Assembly: GCA_029747585.1 (NCBI GenBank)
Contig: JAPEVF010000115.1
Span: forward strand, 1 to 64,000
Length of the DNA: 64,000 nucleotides
Direction: 5' to 3'
Origin: Pleurotus djamor
Lineage: Eukaryota > Basidiomycota > Agaricomycetes > Agaricales > Pleurotaceae
Part shown: positions 45,408-56,869 of the stretch, one piece after another
How the letters are laid out: every line of letters starts with the position of its first letter
How positions within the stretch are numbered: the stretch's first letter is position 1
The notes under the pieces: generated by a model
What the model saw: only the letters and a program-made list of their open reading frames with translations
Database searches by the model: none
Told to the model about the DNA's origin: nothing
Translations under genes and position numbers: made by a program

Positions 45408-47548
45408 ATGCCCGCAAAATACTCGCACGTCAAGAAACGCTCAGCGAACGGCCTTTTGGCCAAGAAACACCCTCAGAGCGGGCAAGCACATCCCGTGAAG
45501 CTATCAGCTCCTTTCCCTCGCTCGCTTCCGTTACCGAGTCCTCACACAGATCGCGGTGTCTCGCAGTCCATGTCCGCTGTCGCCGAGCTGGAACGAGCTA
45601 TCGCGCGTATTCTCCTTCTCCGGTTTGAACAGGATATAGCGCGTCTCTATTCGACGCGTCTTTACTCTGTCTCGCTCCTACACTTGCCGACTCTCGTCAT
45701 GCGCTGTGTAGCCCTCGGTGGCCCAGGCTGGGCAGCCTATAACGCCGATGCGGACGAAGTAAAGGATTTCTTCCGTTCAGCTATCAGCATGGACTTGCGC
45801 CAGGCGGGCGAGCGTGTAGCTACAAAGAGCGTTCTGTGGTCGTATACAGCCTTGCGGCATTTTGTACGATCCTCATCGTCTTTTATTCTATCCCATGTCC
45901 TGATTTACGCCTGCATAGGCAATGTCGAATGATATTCCTATTTGTCAGACTAAGGGGTTACATTCGCTGCGTCTCCTCCCCTTTTTCCCTGCGCTGAAGT
46001 CGTATCTTGACGTGCTCGAATCCATGCCTGTTGCGACCTTTACAAAGCCGCCTCATCTTGGCCCCCTTGTTGAGGGCTTTGAGGCTCTCGAGGAAGCATG
46101 CGAAATAAAATATGCTAATCCTAAAACATCCCTGCCTCCCGAATGGAGCGCCTCTGAATGGCGCAACAAAGTTCGGGTAGGTTACGAGAAGATGTCTCAG
46201 ACCTTGTGGCGAGTGTCGAAGGAGTTTGACGTCAGGGGATACGGACTTGTCCTCAGAGATAAATTAACGACCAAGTGGTGTGACTGCGGCTGTTCGACGG
46301 ACCATCTTGGAGAAGTGTGTGAGAGGACTGTTAGAGAGGAAGAGGACCAGCAGAAGGTGGACAATGGTATCAAACCCGGAAATGGGAAATGCAAAGGCAT
46401 GGTCCCAATAGCAGCCAAAGGCAAGGAACGAGAATGGGATGGGAGAGGGAGCGGCGTTTTTGGCTGGGAAACAGAGGAGGAGGAAGATATCTGGGAGCTC
46501 GAGCTCGACTTCTGTACTTGGGATGAGAACGCTGGTGCGAGCAACCAAGATAATCATAGGACTTGGAAGACCGAAGACGATTTGGGGATGACCATTGGTG
46601 AGGCAATGGAGTGGAGATATGTACGCGCAGAGAGGGCCAAAGAAGAGGTGTGTTCACCATTCATCCTTATCGGGCCTGTGTCCTTTTTCTCAACTGTTGA
46701 TATTGATGCCAACATCCTCATCATTCCCTACCTACTTTTCTCCCCGTTACTGATGTTCCTCGGTTCAGGGAAACATAGCGTATCGCAAAGAGGACTACCC
46801 TGAAGCTGTCAAGCATTATGAGGCCGCCTATCATATAGAACCTGAGCTCCCCCACTACCAGTTAAATCTGGCAGCCGCTCATCTCAAGCTGAACGAGTTC
46901 GTCTCGCGTTAACCCCGTCGTTCATGATGCTGATTGGTATTGACCAGCTGGATGGCCGCTGAAAAGGCGTGCACGTTGGCCCTCGGTCAGCATCGAAGTA
47001 GCAAGGGCTATTATAGGCGTGCTAAGGCCAGGAAGATGCAAGGAAAGGTCGACGAAGCTATCAAAGGCAAGTTGAATATGAATAGGAGTTGTGGACTTCT
47101 TTTGACAGTGTACTTAGATCTGCGAGCGGCTTTGAAACTGCAGCCGAACAATAATGAAGCGAACGGAGAGCTAGCTGCGTTGTCCCCGTCTCCAGCAGAG
47201 GCGCCCTCTGGTCCATCAATTTTAGTCAACACCGCCAATTCAGCGGGTTCCTCCTCGACTTCCTCTTCTATACAACAGAATCCCCGACCAGCTTCGTCTC
47301 CCGAACGACAAGGCCACGCGTCCAAAGCCAAAGCACCAAAGCCACCACCGTTTCCCAAATGCTTGGCAGACGAGCGCAAGATTAAGCTTGTACCTCTCCC
47401 AACGACGATCGAGAAAGGTCGCGCGCATCATGACTTGTACTGCACAAAGCATGCCTCGCAGTTTCAGATGACGGGCGAACCTGTGAATGAAACAGCTACT
47501 TTGTCAAGTCCAAGCTGGGATCGGTACATTGCGAAACGGATAAACTGA
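45408..47548 (+). CDS. TPR-repeat protein with a Cys cluster
   Basis: I chose ATG 45408 (MPAKYSHVKKRSANG), since an upstream in-frame extension lacks an ATG. An intron at about 45863-45919 joins WSYTALRHF to AMSNDIPICQTKG, uniting two frames in one protein. The N-terminal half (~350 residues) is helical with no family I recognise and includes a Cys-rich patch WCDCGCSTDHLGEVC. A Lys/Glu-rich linker follows. Three TPR units then run from the exon at 46769: GNIAYRKEDYPEAVKHYEAA, LPHYQLNLAAAHLKLNE, GYYRRAKARKMQGKVDEAIK and DLRAALKLQPNNNEA. The last part is Ser/Pro-rich; stop 47546-47548. The TPRs suggest a protein-interaction or co-chaperone role, not more. Confidence 0.7.
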
Positions 47549-47857
47549 TGGTTGTGGTTTTTATAGTTTGTTATGATGATGTGTCTACGGGCTTATCATG
47601 ATTACGAGTCCTTTTCTCTTCGTCTCTGCAGCTTGAACTTAGTTGTAACTTCGGTTCAATCGGCGCTAGGTACGCCAAACCAGGGGGTACGTCACTCTTA
47701 TGGGCGCTTTCATTTAGACCAGTCTAACGGACCGTTGGCGAACATGATGCAAGGAACCCCACAACGTGGATCATCTTGCACGCTCTGACTATAAGACTGA
47801 GCAGAGAAGCGAGTCCCCCACACACCTTCCCCCTCTTCACTCTCTTCAACAAGACAG
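47549..47857. other. intergenic, promoter of MAG-like copy 2
   Basis: A TATAAG-type element is at about 47788-47794, some 65 bases before the ATG at 47858. Nothing else was recognised. Confidence 0.4.
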
Positions 47858-49743
47858 ATGCTTTCACAGGTCAGATCGAGGAAGATCTCCGTCACACTGG
47901 CACTGGGGCACGCCTGGCTAGTAAACGGACAGATTCCTGCGTGAGGCTCCTAAAAGACCCGAACCAATTCAGAGGCTGAGCGCTGAGGTATGCCTAGGTA
48001 CCAAGGCTTGCTTGAGCTGAGGCCCGGCTTCAACAATGGTCTGTGTTTTCTTTGCATCTCGTAATGGTCTAGAGACTAAGGAACCAAGGAATATTCAGGA
48101 AAATGCTTGACAGCTTCGTCCAATGTCGATGGCGCCCCTGTGACCATTCAGCCTTGCGCCGGCGGTGAAAATCAGACATGGGCATTTACCGGCGGATCTG
48201 TTTCGTTGTTCGGTGGCTCTAAATGTCTCGATGTACCAGGTGGAAATACTGTGGACGGCGCTCAGCTACAGATATGGACATGTCAACCTGGGAATCCTAG
48301 CCAGCAATGGTTTTATACAGTGAGTGTTAGGTCACCATTCTAGTGTACGTGATTTGTTACTCCCATACTAATGTTCTAATCCATACTTTAGTTCGATTAC
48401 CGCCTTGCTTGGACTAATCAAGGAAAGTGTTTGGATCTTCCAGGTGGCATATCAGATGACAATACTCGTGTAAGTATTAATTCTGAATCTCGCCTCCGTA
48501 TGTAGCTGAAAGGAGCAATGTTCCCTGCAGCTACAGACCTGGACGTGTCAACCCAGCAACCCTAGCCAAGTGTGGAACACTGGGTACCAATCATTTAATT
48601 TACCAGACAAGTCTGAGATCGGCCAGAGCGGTACTAATAATTGTGGGTCGGGGAATAGCCAAGATTCGCAGTGTCAAACAGCCTGGATCAAGTATGTCTT
48701 TCGTTTCGTGTTCTTTGGTATTGACCTGTTCGCTTATGAATTACACGACAGTGATGTTGATGACTTCTGTCTATTCGGACCTCCTTCACCTGATTCTGTC
48801 ATAGGCGACACAGAACGCGTCGAAGTCGCATGGTGCACCAAGGCAGGGCGAGGCACGCGCTTGATCCCCGATGGAACTCTGCAGGGGGTGCACTTTGTCC
48901 GGACTCAAGACTATGTCCAAGTTACCGGCACAGGTGACTTCACGAAGATTAATATCAGAGCAGGGGACGCGTATGTTTTTCCGTTCTCATCCCTGCCCGC
49001 CAGTGAATAATAGTCAATGTACGTAGGGGCGGCGAACTTGATCCTCATGGCGCAGATGGTAATTCCCAATCAGTTTACATTCTCCCGGTATGGTCGCTGA
49101 CCATCGCTCTCATGTCAGGCAACGGGAATCCTGGTAAGGCCGTCAATCCGTACGAGCGAACAGACTGAGATACAATGGGCTATCTCATCGCAGTCGGGGG
49201 GCTTGTCTTTGGCAATTCATTCGGAAATGCATTGCAGTATCATGAATGGACGACTTTCATTTCGTCATCGGAATTCTGCTTCCGAGCTTGTATCGGTCCC
49301 AACGCGGCGAGGAATTGCCAACACATCTATGATGTGATGGGTTGCTACTGGGTATGTCAAGCTCGATATTAGGTTTTACCGCGTTCAACTCAGCCAATTT
49401 GCCTCCATTTACAGAATATGCCAGCAAACTACGATGCGGGAACATTTGAATCTTGCCAAGGAGACAATACGTAGGTCTCCCTTGCTGTTACTGGGACTCG
49501 GAGATGGCCCGTGGACTTACCCTTTGGCAGTGAGCCGATGGGGGTATATGGTGGTACATCGACCTGGTGAAGAGATGCTCCGGCTCGGACACAATTAAGC
49601 CTTCATTGATGTATGATCGTATTTCTAGGTTTCAAGGCGTAGAACCGACACCTCCGCCACACACTGCAGGCCCTTCATCAAGTTGCCGCACTATCCCAAC
49701 CGTCAGCGTGTCCCCGCTCCGACGCCGTACCGCTGGGAGATGA
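47858..49743 (+). CDS. secreted ricin-B / macrophage-activating-glycoprotein-like protein, copy 2
   Basis: This is the paralogue of the gene at 31097-32884. Start ATG 47858 gives MLSQVRSRKISVTLALGHAW, an atypical, more basic signal region ending near VNGQIPA. A short exon YQGLLELRPGFNNG matches copy 1's YTGALLIEPLLNNG in position and splice phase. Ricin-B-type repeats follow (GKCLTASSNVDG, NQTWAF, SKCLDVPGGNTVDG, SQQWFYT, GKCLDLPGG, SQVWNTG), then the MAG body (CQTAWINDVDDFCLFGPP, TERVEVAWCTKAGRGTRLIP, GGELDPHGADGNGNP, CFRACIGPNAARNCQHIYD, MPANYDAGTFESC). The C-terminus is shorter than in copy 1, ending SPLRRRTAGR; stop 49741-49743. The first two exons are inferred from homology to copy 1 and splice sites. 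Intact, probably functional. Confidence 0.75.
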
Positions 49744-50093
49744 GGACAGAATTCGCGGTAAAGAGTGCAGTTCCCTTCAGAGTTCCTTTGATATACAGTG
49801 CTTCATGGACACTTGGACATTGTGACCTGTATTGTAGATAAGATNGATAAGATTNCAAAATATCGGAGCCCGGGTACGCTCTTGTCCGTCGACCATCCCC
49901 TTTTTGTNTAACCTCCTTGGTGGTGATCATCGTCGCTCTTCTTTCATTTTCTTCGCTGCCTTCTCCATCAGCGAAAACTGTGCCATCGATCTCTTGACAG
50001 AAAACGCGTCGTAAAACCTCCCAAAACCCGTTCTATACCCGACTATTATTGCCCTCAAGTCTTGGTGATCGTCTCTCCTACCACCAACCCATC
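49744..50093. other. intergenic, promoter of the 8-amino-7-oxononanoate synthase gene
   Basis: Contains three N bases and C/T-rich sequence just before the next start. No gene or RNA was recognised. Confidence 0.4.
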
Positions 50094-51544
50094 ATGTCCA
50101 GTCTAGATGTTAAGCTCGCTGCTGCTTTAGCATCCAGGGAGCAGCGTCAAATTCGACGGAGACTTCCCGAACCAACATCTACATCAGATTCCGCAGGCCT
50201 CATCGACTTCAGCTCAAACGATTACCTTTCTCTTGCATCTTCATCAAAACTCCGGGATCATTTTCTATCCACGTTGTCTACTACACCTGACATCCTCGGT
50301 TCTGGGGGGTCTAGACTCCTGGTGAACGGTCAACTGCATAGCCAGCTTGAATCACGCCTTGCCCAGTTCTTCGGCTCTCCGACTGCGTTACTTTTCAATT
50401 CCGGCTTTGATGCCAACGCAGGGTTCTTCTCCAGTATACCGCAACAGGGCGACGTAGTCGTGAACGACGAATATATTCACGCATCCGTGCATGATGGCGT
50501 TCGGGCTTCTCGCGCTAAAAATGCCCAATTCTCATTCAGGCATAACTGTATGACGTCCCTGCGATCACTGCTCGTCAAGCTTCGGGACGAACGACCAGCA
50601 CTGGTCTCAGGCGAAATCAGCCTATTCCTAGCTGTTGAAAGTCTCTATAGTATGGACGGAACTTTTGCGCCTCTCGTCGAGATTATAGAGATGCTTGAAC
50701 TCTATTTTCCTCAGGGAAATGCACATCTTGTCGTCGATGAGGCGCATGCTACCGGCTTGTACGGTCCTCAAGGGCGAGGTAGGGTTGCTCAACTTGGCCT
50801 TGAGCATAAAGTCCTCGCACGATTACATACGTTTGGAAAAGCTTTAGCCGCAACCGGAGGTACTTGTCCCACCACGTATGATCCACGCAAATTTTATACT
50901 TACGGCACCGTTCGATAGCGGTATTGCTGACGAACACTCTTGTTCGCGACTACCTTCTGAACTACGCGCGATCCTTGATCTACACAACTTCCCTGAGCAA
51001 TGCAAACATCGTCGCCGCCGGTTGTTCTTTTGATTTACTCCAGGATGGCTTTGTACAGAAAGCACGTAATCCCCTCGTCTCTCCGTCCTCAATTGATAAT
51101 TTATACTATCCTCATAGCTTGCAGAAAACCTTTTCGACCTCACATCGTACTTCTTGGAGCTCTTACAGCCGCGTCTGAGTGCTTTCCCCCCCAGAGCTTC
51201 TCTCTCTGCCGTCCCATATCCCAGACACCGTCGACCGAGACTCGACGACCTTATATTCTCCTATCATTCCAATAATGACATCACTACCCCGTCCTCTTTC
51301 ATCTCACCTCCTCAGACTACGCGTCAACGCTCGCCCAATAACATGGCCGACCGTTCCGAAGGGGAAAGATCGCGTGCGCGTGTGTCTGCACGCAGCGAAC
51401 ACTCGGGAAGATGTTGAGATCCTCGTCGAGGGGATGGTATCGTGGGCGGAAGGAAAAATGGCCGAGGCTCGAAAGCAAAAGAAAATCGCCCGAAAGAACC
51501 AAATGGATGATGCCTTTACGGTGCTTTTGGAGTCTAAGTTGTAG
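50094..51544 (+). CDS. bioF: 8-amino-7-oxononanoate synthase (biotin synthesis), peroxisomal
   Basis: This is a PLP-dependent alpha-oxoamine synthase that condenses pimeloyl-CoA and alanine in biotin synthesis (EC 2.3.1.47). I chose ATG 50094 (MSSLDVKLAAALASREQRQ). Motifs are DFSSNDYLSLASSS, GSGGSRLLVNGQ, LLFNSGFDANAGF, VDEAHATGLYGPQG and HTFGKALAATGA, whose Lys binds PLP and which is joined across an intron at 50861-50918. A second intron (about 51053-51118) joins QDGF to LAENLFDLTSYF. The frame shifts at a 7-C run (51186-51192); one C fewer restores FPPELLSLPSHIPDTVDRD. The C-terminus reads RPITWPTVPKGKDRVRV, ending LLESKL: SKL is a PTS1 peroxisomal signal, as reported for fungal BioF enzymes. 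5-aminolevulinate synthase is excluded by length and C-terminus. Confidence 0.88.
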
Positions 51545-51978
51545 CCACCCCTCGATCTTGGTTATGCAGTGTAATTTACATAACCTACGAGGTATCTCGG
51601 TTGAAGAGAAAATTAAGAATTCGCTTCTCCGCCCTCGCGTCGCACAGGATACTATCTTCGGCAATTCGGGCGCGATTGAGGCGTCCGAGAGACTTTACGG
51701 GCATCCACATATCCGGTTTAGCAAAGTCTGGACTGAAAGGTGACTGGCTCTTGTCCCTAGCTCCGTGAGGTAGGCTCAGACCTCATGCTCTCGGGAGTTG
51801 AAGTTTCCCGACGGTGGGATGGCACGCGAATGGATAAGTGGCGGATGTGAAGGGCGATTGCCAAGGATATCATTGATGCATGGGGTATTAGTACACAATG
51901 TGAGTCGAGAGCAAGATGGTAATGGAAAGGGCCAGAGTCTATGAATGCAATGTTATTGGTAGAGGATGGAGAAACCTT
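51545..51978. other. convergent intergenic region
   Basis: This separates the 3' ends of the biotin-synthesis and FAD-monooxygenase genes. No feature was recognised. Confidence 0.4.
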
Positions 51979-53888
51979 TCAGACGGCATCCATGGTCGAC
52001 ATCGCCACATTGACCATCTCACCGAGATTGACACCTTTCGCCAGCTCTCTCAAACGACCCCATTCCACCCACCAATTGTCGGCTTCATCTTCAGCGTCGT
52101 AACCAAACACCTCCTTTATTTCAACCCATTCTGGGGTCTCTTCTGCGTCGCTGGTGGCAGACAGCGGACTCAGACCAGCGTCTCGCTTCGCCCGCATCCC
52201 TGCATCTCTGCCCTCTTGGAAGTCTCCAGGAGGCATAGTCATGAACTGTACAACCCCGCATTCACCGCTGATCACTGATGAACATCGTGGTTGCCGTAAC
52301 TCCTCAAAAGCCCAAAGGAAGCTCCCAATTTGATCCTCTGACCGGAGGTGGGAAAAGAGTTTCGCAAGAACAGCGCCGTCTTCAATCGTTAGAGAGCAGT
52401 CTTGGATTGACCCTGGCTGATGATGGCATTAGCGAATCGCGATAATTGGGCAAGGCCGCGATCAAACAAAGAGATAGGACTAACTGGAATGGGATGAGCG
52501 GCCGATCCTATCAGGACCAACTTTCCGTCCTCATGGACCCAGTCTTCCACTTGCGCATCCGCCATGACCGGTATACATTGGACACGTTTCACCAACTTAC
52601 TGAGCTTCCGTAATCTGGGATTTGCGAAAGATCAATAAAATAAGGGTAACTTGCAGGTGGGTGGTGCTTACCGAGGCTCGCATGACTGAAGAATATCCTG
52701 AAGGCCCTTAACATGTGAGGGGTGGTACCAGTCGTTCTCCAAGCCCGTGGCAGGGCCATAGACGTACATCGCCATGTCTTCTGGGTTGCCACCCTNAAAA
52801 GCGTGATTAAACGTGGTAATTGTTGTTTAATTATTGCAGAGATCGAGACGCACTGTCGGGAAAGCGAGCACCGCTTTACCATTTCCGAACCACGAATACA
52901 TCGTAACCTACACAAAAAAGGCCAAACAATTAGTGCGCCTGCAGTGATAAGAGATGGATAAGGCGTACAAGGTCCTGATCCCAAAAAGACATTAGATCAG
53001 GGTCGTTCAGCATAAGGGCCTTGGGAACAGTCGTGCTGGAAAACGTTGTTAGAAAACTGATCGGCGAAATGAACATTGTACCTGCATCATACCTGTACAT
53101 GACCAGGCCGGTAGGGACGAGAGGCGGAACATCCATCACCGCCCTCGAGATGCCTCCCAAACCGTCAGAGCAAACGATGACATGAGCTTGTATCTTCTCT
53201 CCCGACTCGAGCATCACAACGGCGTTTTCGGGATCGACGTCGACAACGCGGCAGCCCAAGCGAACTTTCGCACCGGACGACACGGCGTTATCGTATAATA
53301 GTTTGCGAAGATCGGCATGCTGTGACCGGGGGATGTAGCCAGAGATCAAGGCACGAAAAAGGGGAACGTACATGCATGAAGACGAACTCGCCTCGCGTTT
53401 CTCGTAGCATTTCATCGTCCCAGATATGTTTACCCAGTAGTTCTCCAGTTTCAACTGCAAAAAGTTGGATGAGCGTGTTAGGAGGTAAACGAAAAATATT
53501 TTCGAACGCACAAAGCAGCAGGTCGATGGCCATCGACTTTGTCCCTATGGACTTGATATCATCCTTTAGCCCCCAATGATAGAGAATTTTTGAGAGATTG
53601 GGGGCCATCCGGACGCCGCCATACGACTGCAAAGCTCGTACTGAGAATGTCTCAGTTGACAAGAAAACGCGATGAACGCACCGTGTTAAGTTCAGTGTTC
53701 TGCTCCAGCACCGTGACGCGATGACCAACACGCCGCAGTGCAATGGCACACGCCAGGCCCGACATTCCCCCACCTACGACGACAAAGTGTATCGCGAGCT
53801 CCGTCTGCTTCGGGGACTTCTGTCATTACGCTCCGGTCAGAAATGGGGAGAGCAGAGGGAGCAGAATGCGCACGGGATTGATAGTCAT
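51979..53888 (-). CDS. FAD-dependent monooxygenase (salicylate-hydroxylase type)
   Basis: This is a group A flavoprotein hydroxylase. Start ATG 53888 (MTINP) splices over a ~53-base intron to KSPKQTELAIHFVVVGGGMSGL, the GxGxxG dinucleotide-binding motif, followed by ALRRVGHRVTVLEQNTEL. Then come GVRMAPNLSKILYHWGL, the DG motif as HVIVCSDGLGGISR, and the FAD ribityl-binding GD motif region. The last reads KLVLIGSAAHPIP rather than the usual G-D-A-A-H-P. The C-terminus ends VAMSTMDAV, stop 51979-51981. About eight introns join in phase; one N is at 52796. Substrate unknown; such enzymes hydroxylate aromatic acids or act in secondary metabolism. The altered GD motif makes full activity less certain. 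Confidence 0.82.
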
Positions 53889-54267
53889 GGCTGTTTGGGG
53901 TCGAGGGGAGGCTTTGTTTGGTTGGGGTGGACGAGAGGGGAATTTATAAGGGCGGGGCATGGTGGAATATAGTATGGAAGGTAATAAAAATAAAAATACC
54001 AAATAAAGGTTGTTGCGATCCCGATCATGTCGTTATATGCTTCCGTTGGTGTCAAATACTAAAGTATTCGGTAAAGAAAGCCTGTTAAGTCCCAGATTTT
54101 CCACAAAGCGTCCGCCCTTCAAGCTTCACGAATTTAAGGGTGAAATGTTGCGCTTTCCTCCTTTTAAACACATGATGGGATTCAGGAGCGCTGAGCACTG
54201 GGGCTTAGCTCTGATCGGGCACTTTTCATGAACTAGACGACTTTTACCATATGTACACCCACAAACG
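53889..54267. other. intergenic
   Basis: Contains the upstream region of the FAD monooxygenase (A/T-rich at 53980-54005) and the 3' flank of the GUP1-like gene. No feature beyond that. Confidence 0.4.
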
Positions 54268-56610
54268 TTAGCATCTACGATAGATCCCATGGCGCATTTC
54301 CTCTTCACTGCGTTACACCAAGGGAAGAACGGATGTAAATAAAAGTGATCTCCCATGAGCCAGCCCAGAGGTAGATGATTTACGTACCGATATTCGAACA
54401 TGAGATGTGCAGCAACGAAAAGACAGAAGATGGAAAACAGTAAGCACCGCGTACCTGTAAAAGACGCAGAAGTGTGACTAGGGTGAAGGATGGAAGGACG
54501 AGGCTTCTCAGGGATACTCACCGTCCGCCGTTCCAAGCAATTGTTCAAGGAAGAACTTTACACCGTCTATCCCAATGACAAACCCGACTAGGTTGGCCGC
54601 CATCAACATCAGAATATTCGCCGCTGCACCCAGAGCGCACACATGGCGATACCAGGGTTTGTGTGCAAACTAGAATGTGAAGTATGAAATGAACGTGAGA
54701 TTTTGGACAAGATGAATTCATGTGAGGACGCGTGAAAAGGTTCGGTGTCGGGGACGGAAGTGAGGGGGACCTACGTTGGAAGCGGGAAGCAGATAGCTGG
54801 CCACAAGTTCTGGAATAACGAAGAGACTGACAAGCCAACCCCATGCCAACAAACGGAAAGTGAGATCATGCCATAGCGCCACGAACGTGAAAACGAGCAG
54901 GGTGTTGACTACGACGTTCTTCGCGCCACCTAGGGGAACATAGATGTAGCTGATCAAAGAAATGAATGAGAGAGGCCGAGAAATTAAAGAGGATTGTAAT
55001 CACCGGATGATCCAAAGATTGTAGCTACGATGCCAACTCCTCCAAAACCCGGAGACGGAATAATTATTCGCCATGCAACGAACCATATTTTCAGGGGGAT
55101 CGATATTATCAAGGAGTGCCCACAGTCGGAAAAATCTCCAGGGAATCAGAAGCTACGAAAAAGGAGATGAGTTAAGGGTTGACGGAGGAGAAAGGAAGGC
55201 GACCTTTAGCCAGACGATGATGAGGTTCCAAAACCCAACCATACTAATCTCAGCGGGCGTATCTCCGCCCCAGGCTTTGATGTCTTTGATGGCCACAACA
55301 TACATATAGTGGAGTATGAACTCCATGGTCCCGAGTGATATCAAGAACCTCACAAGATATCGAGCGGAAGAAGACCACGAAATCTTGACGGGTCGGCGAT
55401 GCTACACCGACGCGTGAGCGAGACATGGCAACCCTACAGGCCTGACTTACCTGCCAGATGTAGTCGTTGAACGTCATTATAGGACCGGCGATATAGAGCG
55501 GCGCGTATATGGCATAGGATAGGTAGTTGATGAATGAGTAAAAGGCTAGGGGGTGCGCAGTTGATACCCGAGTCTTTTCATTCAGATTTCGTCCTGCCTT
55601 GGATTGCGATGGGTCATTGTCATCGACCGCAGTAAAATAGTTTTAGAAATATTTACATCAAACGGACCGGAATGCTGGGAAGCCCAGTGATAGTCCATGG
55701 AGAAGGAGATCAACCTGAGAACGGTGATGTTGAAGCCAATGTGCCATCTTGAGTGGAGGCCATTCCACTCGTCCTAAGCGAGGATGAGGCAGCAACTTGT
55801 GTGGGTGAGGGGTAGCACGCACCAGGTACGATAGACTCGGAATTATGTCGCCATAGACATATCCGTTATACCTGTCGTTCGCAAGGAGAACGATCCCATT
55901 GAATATCCATGTGAGCCACGGTGCAGCCCTGGACTGACCACACATCTTCGCAATGAGGAAATTAAGAGACAGTATGACAAGGATTTTGAAGATGCTGGTG
56001 CCATGGAGGACGACTAGCATCATGATGGAAAATATGAGATTATAGGGAATGAGGTGTAGGTTATCTTGCCACGAGTTGCCGGCAGCTCGTGAGTAGACAT
56101 ATTTGAGGGATAAATATGCTGCAGCAGTGACTGAGAGTATGGGTATATTTCCGCGAAATGAGTGGTATTGTGCGTCGCTGTCGTCCTAGACGGAGGTGAG
56201 CCGTTACATCAGGGCCTATGAGTCGAAGGACATACAACTTTACGGCCAAAGAGCCAGCCATCAGACAGCCTACGCTCGTAAAATGGGTAATTAGGATGCG
56301 ATTCTACAAATTTTTGAACGTCCCGTATATTCATCATAAGGCCATAGGACATACGTTTGCTTAGAGTCATGGGTATCCAAAACATTATAGGTAACACGAC
56401 GCAGGTTACAGCGATATAAAATTTGAATTCCAGCGTATTCCACCGCGCCTGTGGTCGCATTTCAGTGTCCTTCCCATCTCGCCGCCTGGTCGAAGGAATG
56501 TCCACGGTAAGCCCAGTAATGCCCATTTTCTCCTCGTCTCGGTGTTCGAAATAATTTAGATGGTGTGGTTGTGGCAGGCTCAACGATTGGACGCTGTCAT
56601 CAGCTACCAT
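54268..56610 (-). CDS. GUP1: GUP1-like membrane-bound O-acyltransferase
   Basis: This is an MBOAT-family protein of the Gup1 type, a multi-pass ER protein that remodels GPI-anchor lipids and affects glycerol handling in yeast. I chose ATG 56610 ([17 protein letters not shown]) because the frame upstream has no ATG. Conserved blocks are [100 protein letters not shown] near 54890-55050 and [12 protein letters not shown]. The last two carry the MBOAT histidines. About ten introns are present. The final exon after a 54335-54386 region intron reads [14 protein letters not shown], stop TAA 54268-54270. It is divergent with casein kinase II beta (260 bases between them). Confidence 0.9.
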
Positions 56611-56869
56611 GCCACTAGAGCGAAGCAGAACCAAGGACTGGCAGGGTCCCGTTTGAAAGGTGGTTGTGGTTTGCGGTTGAATGAGTGGATAAGCCCAATG
56701 CGGCGTGACGCGATATCAAACGCCGTCACGAGCGAGCACGAGGCAAGTTCGTCACAGCTCTCTCGTGACTCTTGTCACCACCGTCGCCGAGGCCAGCTTC
56801 AACTCCCTCAAAATCCATACTACTTCCATCACCAGTTGGTTGCTCTCGTTCCCTCGTTTTCTCATTTCT

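Noticed and set aside
48090..49743. MAG-like copy 2 as a 5'-truncated pseudogene
   Set aside because: Two upstream exons with matching phase and homology to copy 1 restore the N-terminus.
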